From Siphlonurus alternatus (Eukaryota; Arthropoda; Insecta; Ephemeroptera; Siphlonuridae): DNA of 64,000 bases. Made by a program: the position numbers and the translations under genes. The notes beneath the pieces were generated by a model, which was not told the origin of the DNA, ran no database searches, and saw nothing but the letters and a program-made list of their open reading frames with translations. The stretch is taken from assembly GCA_949825025.1 (NCBI GenBank), contig OX463787.1, positions 868,001 through 932,000 on the forward strand. Reading direction: 5' to 3'. Shown in pieces: positions 36,301 through 45,189 of this stretch (positions are counted from its first letter, which is position 1; each line of letters begins with the position of its first letter).

Positions 36301-36542
36301 GATAGATAGAGAATAAAATGTGAAATTTATTTAAACTCGGGAGTTCTTTATACTTTTTCAGAGAGACTTTTGTGAAATATTCAAAAAAATAATTATCATG
36401 AAATAACTTATATATAATTATAATGATAAACCTAAAAAAAATTTATATACAGGTAGAATTTTGTAAAATATTATAATGAAATAAATACTAATTTTACCTG
36501 CACTGCCGCGACCAAAATCAGAGAGAGCAGAACGGACCTCAT
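26742..36542 (-). CDS. Serine protease homologue (trypsin fold, catalytic residues lost), 7 exons
   Basis: Exons on the minus strand: 36542-36498, 32648-32597, 31639-31501, 30737-30568, 30037-29942, 27898-27753, 26918-26742. All phases match, giving 274 codons plus TAG. A signal peptide (MRSVLLSLILVAAVQ) precedes a short propeptide and the activation site RIVGG. The chymotrypsin-fold landmarks are CGGSLIS, LTSAQC (normally TAAHC), NDIAVIRL, ASGWGK and NDHGGPL (normally GDSGGP). So His57 is Gln and Ser195 is His, while Asp102 remains. The residue at the 189 position appears to be Ala. The protein should be secreted but not proteolytic. Arthropod homologues of this kind act as cofactors, lectin-like binders or inhibitors in immunity or digestion; the role here is not shown by the sequence. 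The same two substitutions in separate exons argue against a sequencing error. Confidence 0.9.
27041..27660. mobile_element. Family D element enlarged by an internal insert
   Basis: It begins GTTCAAGTCAGCTGATTTTG and ends GGAACGCAATTGAAGCCTCT. The middle (about 27245-27600) is A/T sequence absent from compact copies such as 20186-20443. It lies in the last intron of the protease homologue. Confidence 0.65.
27966..28302. mobile_element. Family C MITE
   Basis: Full foldback copy with ACAACATACATG / CATGTATGTTG ends and a GGGGGCGTGGC-type centre. It lies in intron 5 of the protease homologue. Confidence 0.85.
28748..29078. mobile_element. Family C MITE
   Basis: Full copy with ACAACCTGCAT at the left and TTTTCATGTAGGT at the right. 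It is the second family C copy in the same intron. Confidence 0.85.
29085..29345. repeat. Dispersed repeat shared with 61385-61505
   Basis: GTTGCGATATTC, TTGTTTAAAAAGCTAAAT, AACCCCTGGCAG and GGCAACCCAACGTACGCCAC recur in the same order and orientation at 61385-61505. It is GC-richer than its surroundings and of unknown type. The short ORFs over it are not supported. Confidence 0.65.
30214..30475 (+). mobile_element. Family H MITE
   Basis: Single full copy with GAAATAAATTTCATC at the start, GCACCATTTTAGAGG internally and GTAAAGGATGAGTTGAA at the end. It lies in intron 4 of the protease homologue. Confidence 0.8.
31103..31437. mobile_element. Family C MITE
   Basis: Full copy with GACAACCTGCATGCATGAAA on the left and TTCCATGCAGG on the right. 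It lies 60 nt beyond exon 3 of the protease homologue, in intron 3. Confidence 0.85.
31657..31746 (-). mobile_element. Family E mini-palindrome next to a 3' splice site
   Basis: Full copy in the gene-sense orientation. On the minus strand its right edge (CTATGATGACTC) is followed within 17 nt by the acceptor of exon 3 of the protease homologue (AG at 31641-31640). Confidence 0.88.
31750..33090. other. AT-rich intronic DNA around exon 2 of the protease homologue
   Basis: Apart from the 52-nt exon at 32597-32648, I see only A/T-rich sequence without recognisable repeats or ORFs. Confidence 0.5.
33093..36345 (-). mobile_element. Family H MITE interrupted by a giant GGTA array
   Basis: Minus-oriented family H sequence runs from AAGTTGAAAAATTACGTCTT at 33097 to GGTGGGTGCAAAAGAGGAAA at about 33270. 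The element resumes after the array with GAATAAAATGTGAAATTT and ends AACTCGGG at 36342. The array therefore grew inside the GA-rich segment of the MITE. Confidence 0.85.
33272..36311. repeat. (GA)n-(GATA)n-(GGTA)n-(GATA)n microsatellite, about 3 kb
   Basis: The order is GA from 33272, GATA from about 33316, GGTA from about 33347 to 36290 without a visible interruption (roughly 735 copies), then GATA to 36311. The symmetrical GATA borders suggest GGTA arose by substitution within a GATA tract and then expanded. It lies in intron 1 of the protease homologue. G-pairs every four bases could form two-tetrad G-quadruplexes. The assembled length may be inexact. Confidence 0.97.
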
Positions 36543-36559
36543 GTTAACGAAAACTGTAG

Positions 36560-37590
36560 CTCAGTGGTCCAGATTGTCAAAGTATTAGGTGAGATAATCA
36601 TCTCCTTCGATCAGCTGGAAATGCTTTGTGGTATCTCTGAGAGTATTTGTTTACATGATAAGATAATGTCGTTGATATTTCATATTTTTTGTTTATATTT
36701 TAATCAGTACAATATTTTTAATACTCTCACCTCCGTACACCCAAAACTTTACTTTTGCTTTGTAGGCGTTACCACACATTCTATGGAGACGTTATAGTGC
36801 AGAAAAACTCTTTTGAAATTGAGCATGCGTGCTTTTTTTACATGTCTCAAAATTGCAAATCTTCAACTCTGTGTCTATTGTAGCTCTAGCAAATGAGACA
36901 GGAGTAACGTTCGTGCTGTAGAGAGTATACAGATTTTTGCTAATTTTTTTTTTTAAATTTATTTTAGTATTCCCTGCATGATAATTAAATATAAAATAAT
37001 GTTTATACATTATATTTATAAAGAAATAAGATTTTACTCTTGAAAAATCGTACTTCCTTATTGAAACGTCACGTGACTTACAGGAAAATGACGTCACGAT
37101 AAATCTGATATATCTCTGCGGTTGTTTCCTTCTTCTAATCACGAGTGTAGATAACAGAGCGGCTGATTGTTGCATCATTACATCTCCAGGTCACAGCGAT
37201 GGAGTTTTCACATGAACTTTGAGAAATTGAACCGTAAGTTACTCGGCAAATATTGCTATTTTAAACCAAACTCTTCTACTCGCAATGATTGTAACAAACC
37301 ATTGTTTATAATGTCTGTCGCATGAAGCCTTTTTTACTGTTTAACATGGAACGATCGACGTAGTGCCTAATTTTGCCACCAGAGCAGAGAACGTAATGGC
37401 ATTGTTGGCGCTAGTTAACCGTTTCAACTTCATTATTAACGATCCTTTTCCATAAGTTAACATGTAAATCCGTCCCATGTTTTTCCTTTCACGCGACAGA
37501 CATTATTACACAACAATACTTTGTTTACCAACAACAAGCAGAATTTATATTAATAACAGTGGGAAAATCTCAATTCATTTTTTTATCATA
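36560..37590. promoter_or_regulatory. Shared upstream region of the protease homologue (-) and small membrane protein gene (+)
   Basis: The two genes diverge from this roughly 1-kb region. No TATA box is obvious for either. ATTGAACC/GTAAGT at 37233 is a good donor, so 37185-37233 is probably the 3' end of a 5' UTR exon spliced to 37592. That exon contains a short upstream ORF (MEFSHEL). Confidence 0.4.
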
Positions 37591-37591
37591 G

Positions 37592-38143
37592 ATGGAGGAG
37601 CGACGGCCGCTGGAACCAAAACAAGGCTCGACCTACGTGTCCATAGCAGACGTCATCCGGGAGAGAAGGAACAATAGACCGGTGAGTCCACGTGTTATTG
37701 GAGTATTTACTTTGTAGAAGAAAGCCGAAAATAATAAAAATAAAATATTAAATAATTGAAATATACAGCAAATGTGATAATTATTACTCTTGTCACTTAT
37801 TCTAATACCTAATGCCTCCCGTCTTTTGCTACGTTAGCAAGCATGTTTAAGGGTAATCAAAATTTTATTCATGGAAGGAATTGTCATAGAAGGTTCAGTA
37901 GCCAGTCCAATGGAACCAGCTCGTCGCCAGGAGTCTATTGAACTGGCTACTGAACCTCCTACTCCTATAAAAAATGATTTACTCTTCTAACAGCTGTCTC
38001 AGTGGACGACCATATGGGAGGGCCCAAGCTGCGAACGAGCCATCCAACTAGCCACCCTTGTCGTGCTGTTCATCGTGTTGGCGGTATTTTTCGCCCTGCT
38101 GCATCCCTCCACCACCCCCTCCCTCCCACCCTCGAACCCGTGA
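37592..38143 (+). CDS. Small single-pass membrane protein (79 aa, 2 exons)
   Basis: Exons 37592-37681 and 37994-38143 join in phase 0. The ATG directly follows a splice acceptor (TTTTATCATAG). Residues 1-45 are charged and basic (RERRNNR), followed by a hydrophobic membrane span of about 22 residues (QLATLVVLFIVLAVFFALL) and a short Ser/Thr/Pro tail. With no signal peptide and a basic N-side, the N-terminus should be cytoplasmic (type II). I do not recognise the family. The minus-strand gene at 40785-42597 has the same plan: two coding exons, an intron just before the membrane span, and a Thr/Pro ectodomain. The two may be distant relatives. Confidence 0.7.
37880..37963 (+). mobile_element. 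Family E mini-palindrome
   Basis: Full sense-orientation copy in the only coding intron of the small membrane protein gene, ending about 30 nt before its acceptor (AG at 37992-37993). Confidence 0.88.
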
Positions 38144-38159
38144 CCTCTGATCACCAATG

Positions 38160-38415
38160 GAGGATTCAAGTCAGCTGAATTTGCGGTGTTCCCACCGTCC
38201 TATCCAAACCTATGTAAAAAAAATCGAAATTTCTTTTTTGGTGGTAAGAAAATTTTTTAGAATAAAATAAGTTTTTGATTCATTATCAGAAGACGCCTAA
38301 ATGAAGGGGTAGGAGATGGTTTCAAATTAATAGCTTTGATATTAAATCTCGGAAAATACTTAAATTTTCTAATTTTGTGGCTTATGAAGAAAAATTTTCC
38401 CTCCGAGGAACTCTT
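38160..38415. mobile_element. Family D element
   Basis: It starts GAGGATTCAAGTCAGCTGAA and ends near CCGAGGAACTCTTGAGG. It begins 17 nt after the stop of the small membrane protein gene and contains AATAAA near 38262. Confidence 0.75.
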
Positions 38416-38430
38416 GAGGACCATTTGAGG

Positions 38431-38916
38431 TCCTGGTGACACGTGCAGATTGCTGGTGACACGTGCAGATTGCTGGTGACACGTGCAGATTGTTGGTGAC
38501 ACGTGCAGATTGCTGGTGACACGTGCAGATTGATGGTGACACGTGCAGATTGCTGGAGACACGTGCAGATTGCTGGTGACACGTGCAGATTGCTGGTGAC
38601 ACGTGCAGATTGCTGGTGACACGTGCAGATTGTTGGTGACACGTGCAGATTGCTGGTGACACGTGTAGATTGCTGGTGACACGTGCAGATTGCTGGTGAC
38701 ACGTGCAGATTGCTGGTGACACGTGTAGATTGCTGGTGACACGTGCAGATTGCTGGTGACACGTGCAGATTGCTGGTGACACGTGCAGATTGCTGGTGAC
38801 ACGTGCAGATTGCTGGTGACACGTGCAGATTGCTGGTGACACGTGCAGATGGCTGGTGACACGTGCAGATTGCTGGTGACACGTGCAGATTGCTGGTGAC
38901 ACGTGCAGATTGCTGG
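38431..38916. repeat. 20-bp minisatellite, about 24 copies
   Basis: The unit is TGCTGGTGACACGTGCAGAT with few substitutions. Because 20 is not a multiple of 3, all three minus-strand frames stay open and give look-alike ORFs of 177-201 codons; these are artefacts. Every unit contains the E-box CACGTG. The array abuts the right end of a family D element. Confidence 0.97.
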
Positions 38917-38919
38917 GTG

Positions 38920-40780
38920 TGGCGAGGGAGTCGCTGAAGGTACTCAGAGAGAAAATTGTGTCGGAGTACCAACAATGTTTAATTTAATTTGATAAATAAT
39001 AATCAAACATTTTATTAAAATTCTGATGATCATTTGTGTTTAGTTTATAACTTCCATGTTATCCATGTATTTATTTAGCTAATAAAAATGTTAAAACAAA
39101 ATTAATAAAATTTGTTATTTATTTGTGTTTTTTATTGTAATTTTGTAAAAATATAAATTAATTTCGTAAATAATTTTTTTCAATTATGAATTATGCGTTT
39201 TAATTAATGTTTTTTAATAAATTATTTGATAAAAAACATTTTAAAATATTTTACATTTATATTAAACTTGTTCGAAAATTTGTTTGTTATATTAAATAAA
39301 AATTAAATATAAAAATAGACCTGTACATTTTAATTAATATAAAAATATTGTAATTTAATGGTTCAATATACATGCATACACAGTAAAGAGTAAAGACTGT
39401 TCAACAAGAAATTATAATAAAGAATTGAATTTATTATGGATTAATTTGTCACTAGTGTAATTATTTTTAATGGGAAAAAAATATAAATGTAGATCAGAAC
39501 ATAGAGAACAAAAAACAAATTGAACAAAATGACCACTTTCTGAAGTAAGAAAAGTAATTATTCAGTACAGTTTTTTATATATTAATTTTTTTAGTTATAA
39601 AATATGCTGATTTGACTTGATTTTAAGATGACCGCCAAATTTCTAATGATATTCTCACTATTTATATCCTGAATATCTCAAAAACTAGACTGACTTTTGC
39701 TTCATTTTTATTTATTTATTTTTTTTTTTACTGAAAATTTATGTTATAATATAAGGAAGGTTTACTATAATTTTCAGAGTGATTCACCATCTCCTAAGAC
39801 TAGTGACAATAATCCATAGAGTCTTTTTATTTTTTACCCGGTCTCATTTACATGCAGTTTATCAATTTAATTTTCTTTTAATTGATGAATATGCCTGAAA
39901 ACACATCGATTTGAGAAATGTACAATAAATTAAAAGCGACAATCCTCACTGCTAGCCTCCTTATATAAATCACTAATTTCTCATGTTACGTATTATTTAG
40001 TGGTCGGCCTCAGCTTGTCTTGCTGGAAAGTAATTGATGGTGACATACAAATTGCCAGTCACTCGTGATCGTGATGAAGTCATGAGAGTTCGGCTACCTT
40101 CGAGCAAGATCGGAATTGCTCGTGTCTGAATTTCCGCGCGTTCAGTTTGAAAGTTCGATGAACAGGAGAGACAAAGGAATTGTTTAGAAACAGCCAAGAA
40201 TGAAAGCAGACAGGAATTCATGTGAACATTGAACAACGAGATAGTAAATGACCATCTCAGTTTTGTAAGGCACTGCTAGTTCACATGCCCCCCAATCTTG
40301 GCCTGTAGATAAACTATGTTACTTCGCCACCATCGGGAAATATTCGACCTTTTTTTGGTCACAAATTGTTCATAACTAAAACACAGAATGGACATTGTTT
40401 TTCAATGGTTATTAAATTAGTAAACTGAGAATTTTTTTAAAATATTAAACAGCATTATTTTTGTTAAACTCGACTTATTTATGTATAATATTTTATAAAT
40501 TAAACAAATAAACAATATTAGTTAATTATTATTCATAAATATGCTTTTAAATCCTTGATTAGCCATTCTTTGCAACGACGCTGTTCAAGAAATACAAACT
40601 TAGCTAATGAAAAAAAGACATCATCTACTGAATAAAAAACTCTTATTAATAGTAATGTACAAATTGAAGATTAATTATAAAATATTTATGTCAATTTAAA
40701 GTTGAAATGTCTAAGACATCGTAGCACTGAGTGTAAAGTGAAGCAACAAAATTGAAAACATAATTTAAGCACCCTGAAGA
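38920..40780. other. AT-rich intergenic region
   Basis: Mostly A/T sequence without repeats I can place. The stretch 39997-40300 is less A/T-rich and open for 79 codons on the minus strand, but it shows no splice sites or motif I trust. Confidence 0.45.
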
Positions 40781-40784
40781 GAGG

Positions 40785-42597
40785 CTACTTCCGATAATAT
40801 AGTTCGTGAGTTGTAATCATAGGCGTAAACGTAGTTTTCGGTGAACTCGTGGTTTCAGGTGTAGTTATAGACGTAGTTTTCGGTGAACTCGTGGTTTCAG
40901 GTGTTATAGAAGTAGTTTTCGGTGAACTCGTGGTTTCAGGTGTAGTTATAAACGTAGTTTCAGGTGAACTCATGGTTTCAGGTGTAGTCGTAGTTTTCGG
41001 TGATCTCGTTGTTTGTATAGTCGTAGTTTTCGGTGTAGATGTAGTTTCCGTCGAGGTCGTAGTTTCTGTGGTTATCGGTGTAGTCATAGCGGTTGTTGGA
41101 GCCAGGGTAGTGACGTGCGGAGGTTTGGTGTTGTTGTAGATGGCCACGGTGAAACCGAGCACCAATCCGATCAGCACCAATATGAGCACCTGAAGCCACT
41201 GGCAGCGCCTCTGTGGTGTTACCTGTATCCAGAGAAGTTTAGATGTCCTAGTTGAAAAATTTCGTCATCTTTCCTAAACCTAATCTTTTTACCTTTAAAA
41301 CATATCTTATTTCTTCTTCACTCAAAGTAAGAATGATATGAAGACAATGGGGGGCATTCACAAAGCACTTTAACTCCCACTTTAGCCTCGATTTTTATCC
41401 CTGGAACTAAATATGGTGCTAAACTAAGAGCTTAACATAGTTTGCCACTGGTTTAGCACCATGTTTAGCACCAGGGATAACAATCAAGGCTAAAGTGGGG
41501 GTTATAGTGCTCTGTGAATGCCCCCCATTAATATTTCTAACATTTTATGTTCAAGAAGAGGAAAAAATACGTAATTTTATATTTTCTTCATCTAAAATGG
41601 TGCAAAATAAAAGAAATTAGAAGGGAGGAGAGCTTGATATCGAATAAAAGATGACATTTATTTCAACTCACTGACAGTCAGTTTTTGATGCACCGAGCTC
41701 AAAATTTGTAGTTGCAAAAATTGAAAGTGTTCAAAGTTCTGCTATTTTGATTTTTTCATAATTTCCCGAGTCCAGACAATATATATGTAAAAAATTATGA
41801 CGATGAAAGATTTTTATTACAGAATATAGACCATGATCCTATTTCTGCTATCCTTTTATTACGGAGAGGTGGCAGATGTCACGGGAAATTTTTACTTTCA
41901 ATATTTTTCAAAAAATAATTTTCGAAAATCAAAAAATCTAAAAAAAAAAGAAAAAAAAAAGAAACAAAATAGCATAACTTTTTGCACCATTTATTCAAAT
42001 TCAAATTGAATTTTTTTATTCAACTATTTAGGTTGTACATAGACGAACTTAGATCATTTTTAATTAAAAAAATTATTAATTAATGGAGTATCGATCTCAA
42101 AATTTTTTATAGCAGAAATGGATAGAGGATGAAAAGTTATGTTACTCTGATTTTTTTCAGATTTTTTAGGGACCGGGAAGTATTGCTAAAAAGTTTTGGC
42201 GAGGTCGGGTTCGAATCCACGTCCCTTTTGGGTCCTATCTTTTATTAAGAGAGGCGGCAAGAGGCGGCACTTTTTCTGCACTTTCAATCATTTTTAAAAA
42301 ATAGTTCCCGGGCTCTAAAAATTCTGAAAAAAATCAGAGTAGCATAACTTTGCACCCTCTATCGATTTCTGCAATAAAAAAAATTGAGGTCGGCACTCCA
42401 TTATTAAATTTCCAGAACAAAATTTGAGGTCGGAACTATTGTGGGTCAAAATCATTGAATAAAACAACATTAGGCGTACATTATCGTGTAAACAATGACC
42501 TTCACTTGACCTTGAAGAAACTCACGTTGGTTCTCCCAGTGACGTCATCAGTCACGTGGTCTTGCTCGCTGCCAATTAGGTTCTCCTCGTCGTGCAT
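40785..42597 (-). CDS. Mucin-like type II membrane protein (about 169 aa, 2 coding exons)
   Basis: Exons 42597-42526 and 41222-40785 on the minus strand join in phase 0. The start MHDEENLIGSEQDHV follows a splice acceptor, so a 5' UTR exon exists upstream. CTTCACAAG/GTAATT near 44670 is one candidate. An acidic cytoplasmic part of about 24 residues and QRRCQWLQ lead into a membrane span (VLILVLIGLVLGFTVAIY). Then follow about 110 residues of Thr/Pro/Ser, with roughly 10-11-residue repeats of the kind TPETTSSPKTT. This predicts a heavily O-glycosylated ectodomain. The family is not recognised. The repeats are also a DNA minisatellite and are probably length-polymorphic. Confidence 0.72.
41243..41675 (-). 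mobile_element. Family H MITE with a family G MITE nested inside
   Basis: Minus-oriented H sequence (41243-41348 and 41529-41675) is split by a complete family G element at 41349-41528 with ends GGGGGGCATTCACAAAG and CTGTGAATGCCCCCC. TTAAT-like bases flank the insert. It lies in the intron of the mucin-like gene. Confidence 0.88.
41690..42030. mobile_element. Decayed family A/B MITE
   Basis: Recognisable only by layout: a GCAAAAATTGAAAGTG-type left arm, the centre CCTTTTATTACGGAGAGG, and a right arm with ATAGCATAACTTTTTGCACC. It is heavily diverged. Confidence 0.5.
42083..42403. mobile_element. Family B MITE with a perfect B-box
   Basis: Ends TGGAGTATCGATCTC and GAGGTCGGCACTCCA. Its left-centre holds GGGTTCGAATCCACGTCCC, containing the exact RNA polymerase III B-box GGTTCGAATCC. 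It lies next to the first coding exon of the mucin-like gene, in the intron. Confidence 0.8.
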
Positions 42598-42881
42598 CTG
42601 AAAACCCGCCAAATTTAAAATTAAAACAATATTATAAAATAGACAACATAAAAGTTACTGCCTAAACGTTGTAGTTGATATATTTTCTAGACCTGTAGAG
42701 CGAAGTGTGAACCATGTTTGTATTTACAACGTATGAAGCGGTGATGAAATGAGTATATTGACATAGATATATAGATGTCACAGACGACCCTACACCATAA
42801 ATCATGTACTGTTCTTAAAGTTAAAATAATTGCATTAGAATCTGACTCAAGTATTCCAATTTGTACTCTCTCGAAGGTATT

Positions 42882-43577
42882 GGAGGCTTCAAAGTGTTCC
42901 CCGGCGGGAAAATTTTCTCCATAAGACACCATGTTACAAAATTTGAAAAATTGAATGTTTTTCTCAAGTTATTAATGTGAAACTCCCCATCTACCCTATT
43001 TAGAGGTGTTCTAATAATTAGTAATGAAAGGTGTGGAGTAGTGCGCTTGACCGGGTCTCGTCAGATCACCGAAGTCAAGCAACGCCACGCGTGGTTAGTA
43101 CTTGAATGGGTGACCATTTTCAACAAAAACCACGTTTCCCACCCAGGGGTAAAACGTTGCGCTTTTCCACCATGTGGTTCCCCTGGCTTTGGACAATTGC
43201 ACTTCCGGTTCATTGACAAAAGCTGTAGCGTCCATCCTGGCTGAGGTTTCCACGTTTCCCTCAGCCGCAGGCAAATGCCGAGATGGATTTGCAAGGCCGT
43301 GGCCACCCCCGTTCCAGAAGAGCCCGCGAAACGCTCAAGTTAGGGTTTCGGAAGGTTCGAGGTTTCAAAGTAGTATGTAATTAGTAAATAGAAGTACCCA
43401 ATAGGGTTTGATTAAAAATTAAAAAAATAGTAATGAATCAAGAACTCATTTTCCTCTAACAAATTTCTGTAATGCCAAAAAAGGAACCTCTTTAATTTTT
43501 ATTTATTTTTTTTTTTTACATAGGTTTGGATGGGACGGTGGGAACACTGCAAAATTAGCTGACTTGAAGCCTCTATT
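42882..43577 (-). mobile_element. Family D element carrying a nested 5S-SINE
   Basis: Minus-oriented family D sequence runs from TGGAGGCTTCAAAGTGTTCC to CTAATAATTA, is interrupted by the SINE at 43029-43427, resumes at AATCAAGAACTCATTTTCC, and ends TGACTTGAAGCCTCT. The insertion dates the SINE after the D element. Confidence 0.8.
43029..43427 (+). mobile_element. 5S-rRNA-derived SINE (SINE3 type), complete, 10-bp target duplication
   Basis: The head (43031-43117) matches 5S rRNA, with CTCGTCAGATCACCGAAGTC, AAGCAACG, GGTTAGTACTTG and ATGGGTGACC, that is, the internal promoter of 5S genes. A unique body of about 280 bp and an AT-rich tail (GATTAAAAATTAAAAAAA) follow. TAGTAATGAA flanks it exactly at 43019-43028 and 43428-43437. 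Being copied by a LINE is expected for such elements; no LINE is present here. ORFs across the body are incidental. Confidence 0.92.
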
Positions 43578-43579
43578 AA

Positions 43580-44270
43580 CAAAACGTGTCTGACAGGCAA
43601 TACAGATAAAAAAAATAATAAAATAGCAACACTTTCTCAGGGTTCATTTTTATAAATTCAAGGATTTTGATGTTCCTTTTTAAATAGTCTATATAGCACA
43701 TTATAGTGATCGAATTGTTATAATACAATACTCGTTTATTAAAACAAATCGCTGAGAATTATGCTGAAGTGGAACAGCTAAATTTTATGATTTATAATAT
43801 ATAACAACTAGGGAATTTCAAAGGATATAAACTTCTTATTTAAAATCATACTAAAAATAACATTAATTTCTCATTTTAAAAAATATGAAAAAATATTTCA
43901 ATTTTTAAGTAAAATGTATTTTTGTTAAACAATCAATTTAAATAAATAAGTAATAAATTAAAATTAAGTTTATTAAATTTAAAATTGAATATTATAATTT
44001 TATAATTTATTAAAAATTAAAATAAACAATATTGTACATTCGTATTTTGAAATACGGGTACTAATCTGTATTTACTTGAACACACAAAATGGAGAACCTA
44101 AAATATCACATGCATTTATTTACTATTGCTTGGGCTTTGAGTCATAACATAAATTATAATATTCAATTTTATACCAGTTAAATTTCTATTTTTCTCACCC
44201 TAAACCGTGTGAGGTTATAATTATTACAACAATATTCTAGTAGCTTGGAGTTACCTGCAATGCGTTCTGA
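43580..44270. other. AT-rich DNA
   Basis: No gene, repeat family or hairpin recognised. It lies upstream of the mucin-like gene. Confidence 0.45.
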
Positions 44271-44274
44271 ACTG

Positions 44275-44545
44275 CAATTACTTGAAAAATTACGTCTTCA
44301 ACTCATCCTTTACATGTCTAAACTTAATCTTTTCAAGTCTTTTAACCTATAAAACACGTCTTGTTTCCTCTTCGCTAAAAGTGAGGATGAAATTAAGACA
44401 ACATTTCTAACATTTTATGCTCAAGAAGAGAAAAAATTTCGTAATCTCGATTTATTCTAATGTAAAATGGTGCAAAAATAAAAGGAAATTAGACGAGGAG
44501 AGAGCTTAATAGTAAATAAAAGGTGAAATTTATGTCAACTCGGTT
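44275..44545 (-). mobile_element. Family H MITE
   Basis: Minus-oriented copy with ACTTGAAAAATTACGTCTTC at the left and GGTGAAATTTATGTCAACTC at the right. The flanking CTAAACCxxxxxAGGTTATA segments are duplicated on both sides (about 44205 and 44590). Confidence 0.8.
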
Positions 44546-44945
44546 AATATTAAATTATATACCACTTATAATTATATTTTTCTCGCCCTAAACCTCTCAG
44601 GTTATATTACAATAATATTCTAGTTAGGAGCTACCTTCAATTACATTCTGAGCTAAATTAAAATTACCTTGTGAAGTGAAGTCAGGCAGTAAACTGGACG
44701 ATGTCAGTAGAAACACTGGGAGACTGTTGGTACGACTTATCACAAGTCAAACATGCTACATCCTGTCTTATCTTAGTCAATTATAGAACAAGCCACAGAC
44801 AACATCAATTAGCTTGACATGTGACTTGCTCATTGTTTTTGTTTGTAAGTTTTTTTTTCAGTTAAAAAACACAATAAGGGAATCGCATGTTTACGTTTTG
44901 GATAGTGCGGAGATGCCCGAAGATCTTTGGGATGTAGGCAGAAAA

Positions 44946-45140
44946 CCCTGTGTGGATTAACCTAACTCAAAACATCTCTTTTTTAATAATAATTTTATTA
45001 ATAATAGAAAATTCAAAGAAAAGTAATGCGAACAGCCAGGAGAAATTAATTTCTAGACCAACTTTAGCACGTCGTATCTGCTATGCCGCTGACAATGTTT
45101 TGCCTATACAAAATCGTGACGTCATATTTCATTATGACGT
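44946..45140. repeat. Dispersed repeat, second copy of 895-1122
   Basis: Shares AGCCAGGAGAAATT and GCTATGCCGCTGACAATGTT with the first copy. A 77-codon ORF over it is not supported as a gene. Confidence 0.6.
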
Positions 45141-45189
45141 ATGGTGGACGACCCGTATAGGAAGGAGCACTCACTACCCCTAAATGAAT

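Noticed and set aside
38257..38975. Three overlapping minus-strand ORFs of 177-201 codons with SARVTSNLHVSPA-type repeats
   Set aside because: They are the three frames of a 20-bp minisatellite. Any stop-free 20-bp unit opens all frames.
39997..40236. 79-codon minus ORF in a less A/T-rich stretch
   Set aside because: No splice sites, motif or homologous copy. Too little to call a gene.
43061..43380. ORFs such as MVPLALDNCTSG and ALQIHLGICLRL
   Set aside because: They lie on both strands of the SINE body and recur at 6503-6834 for the same reason.
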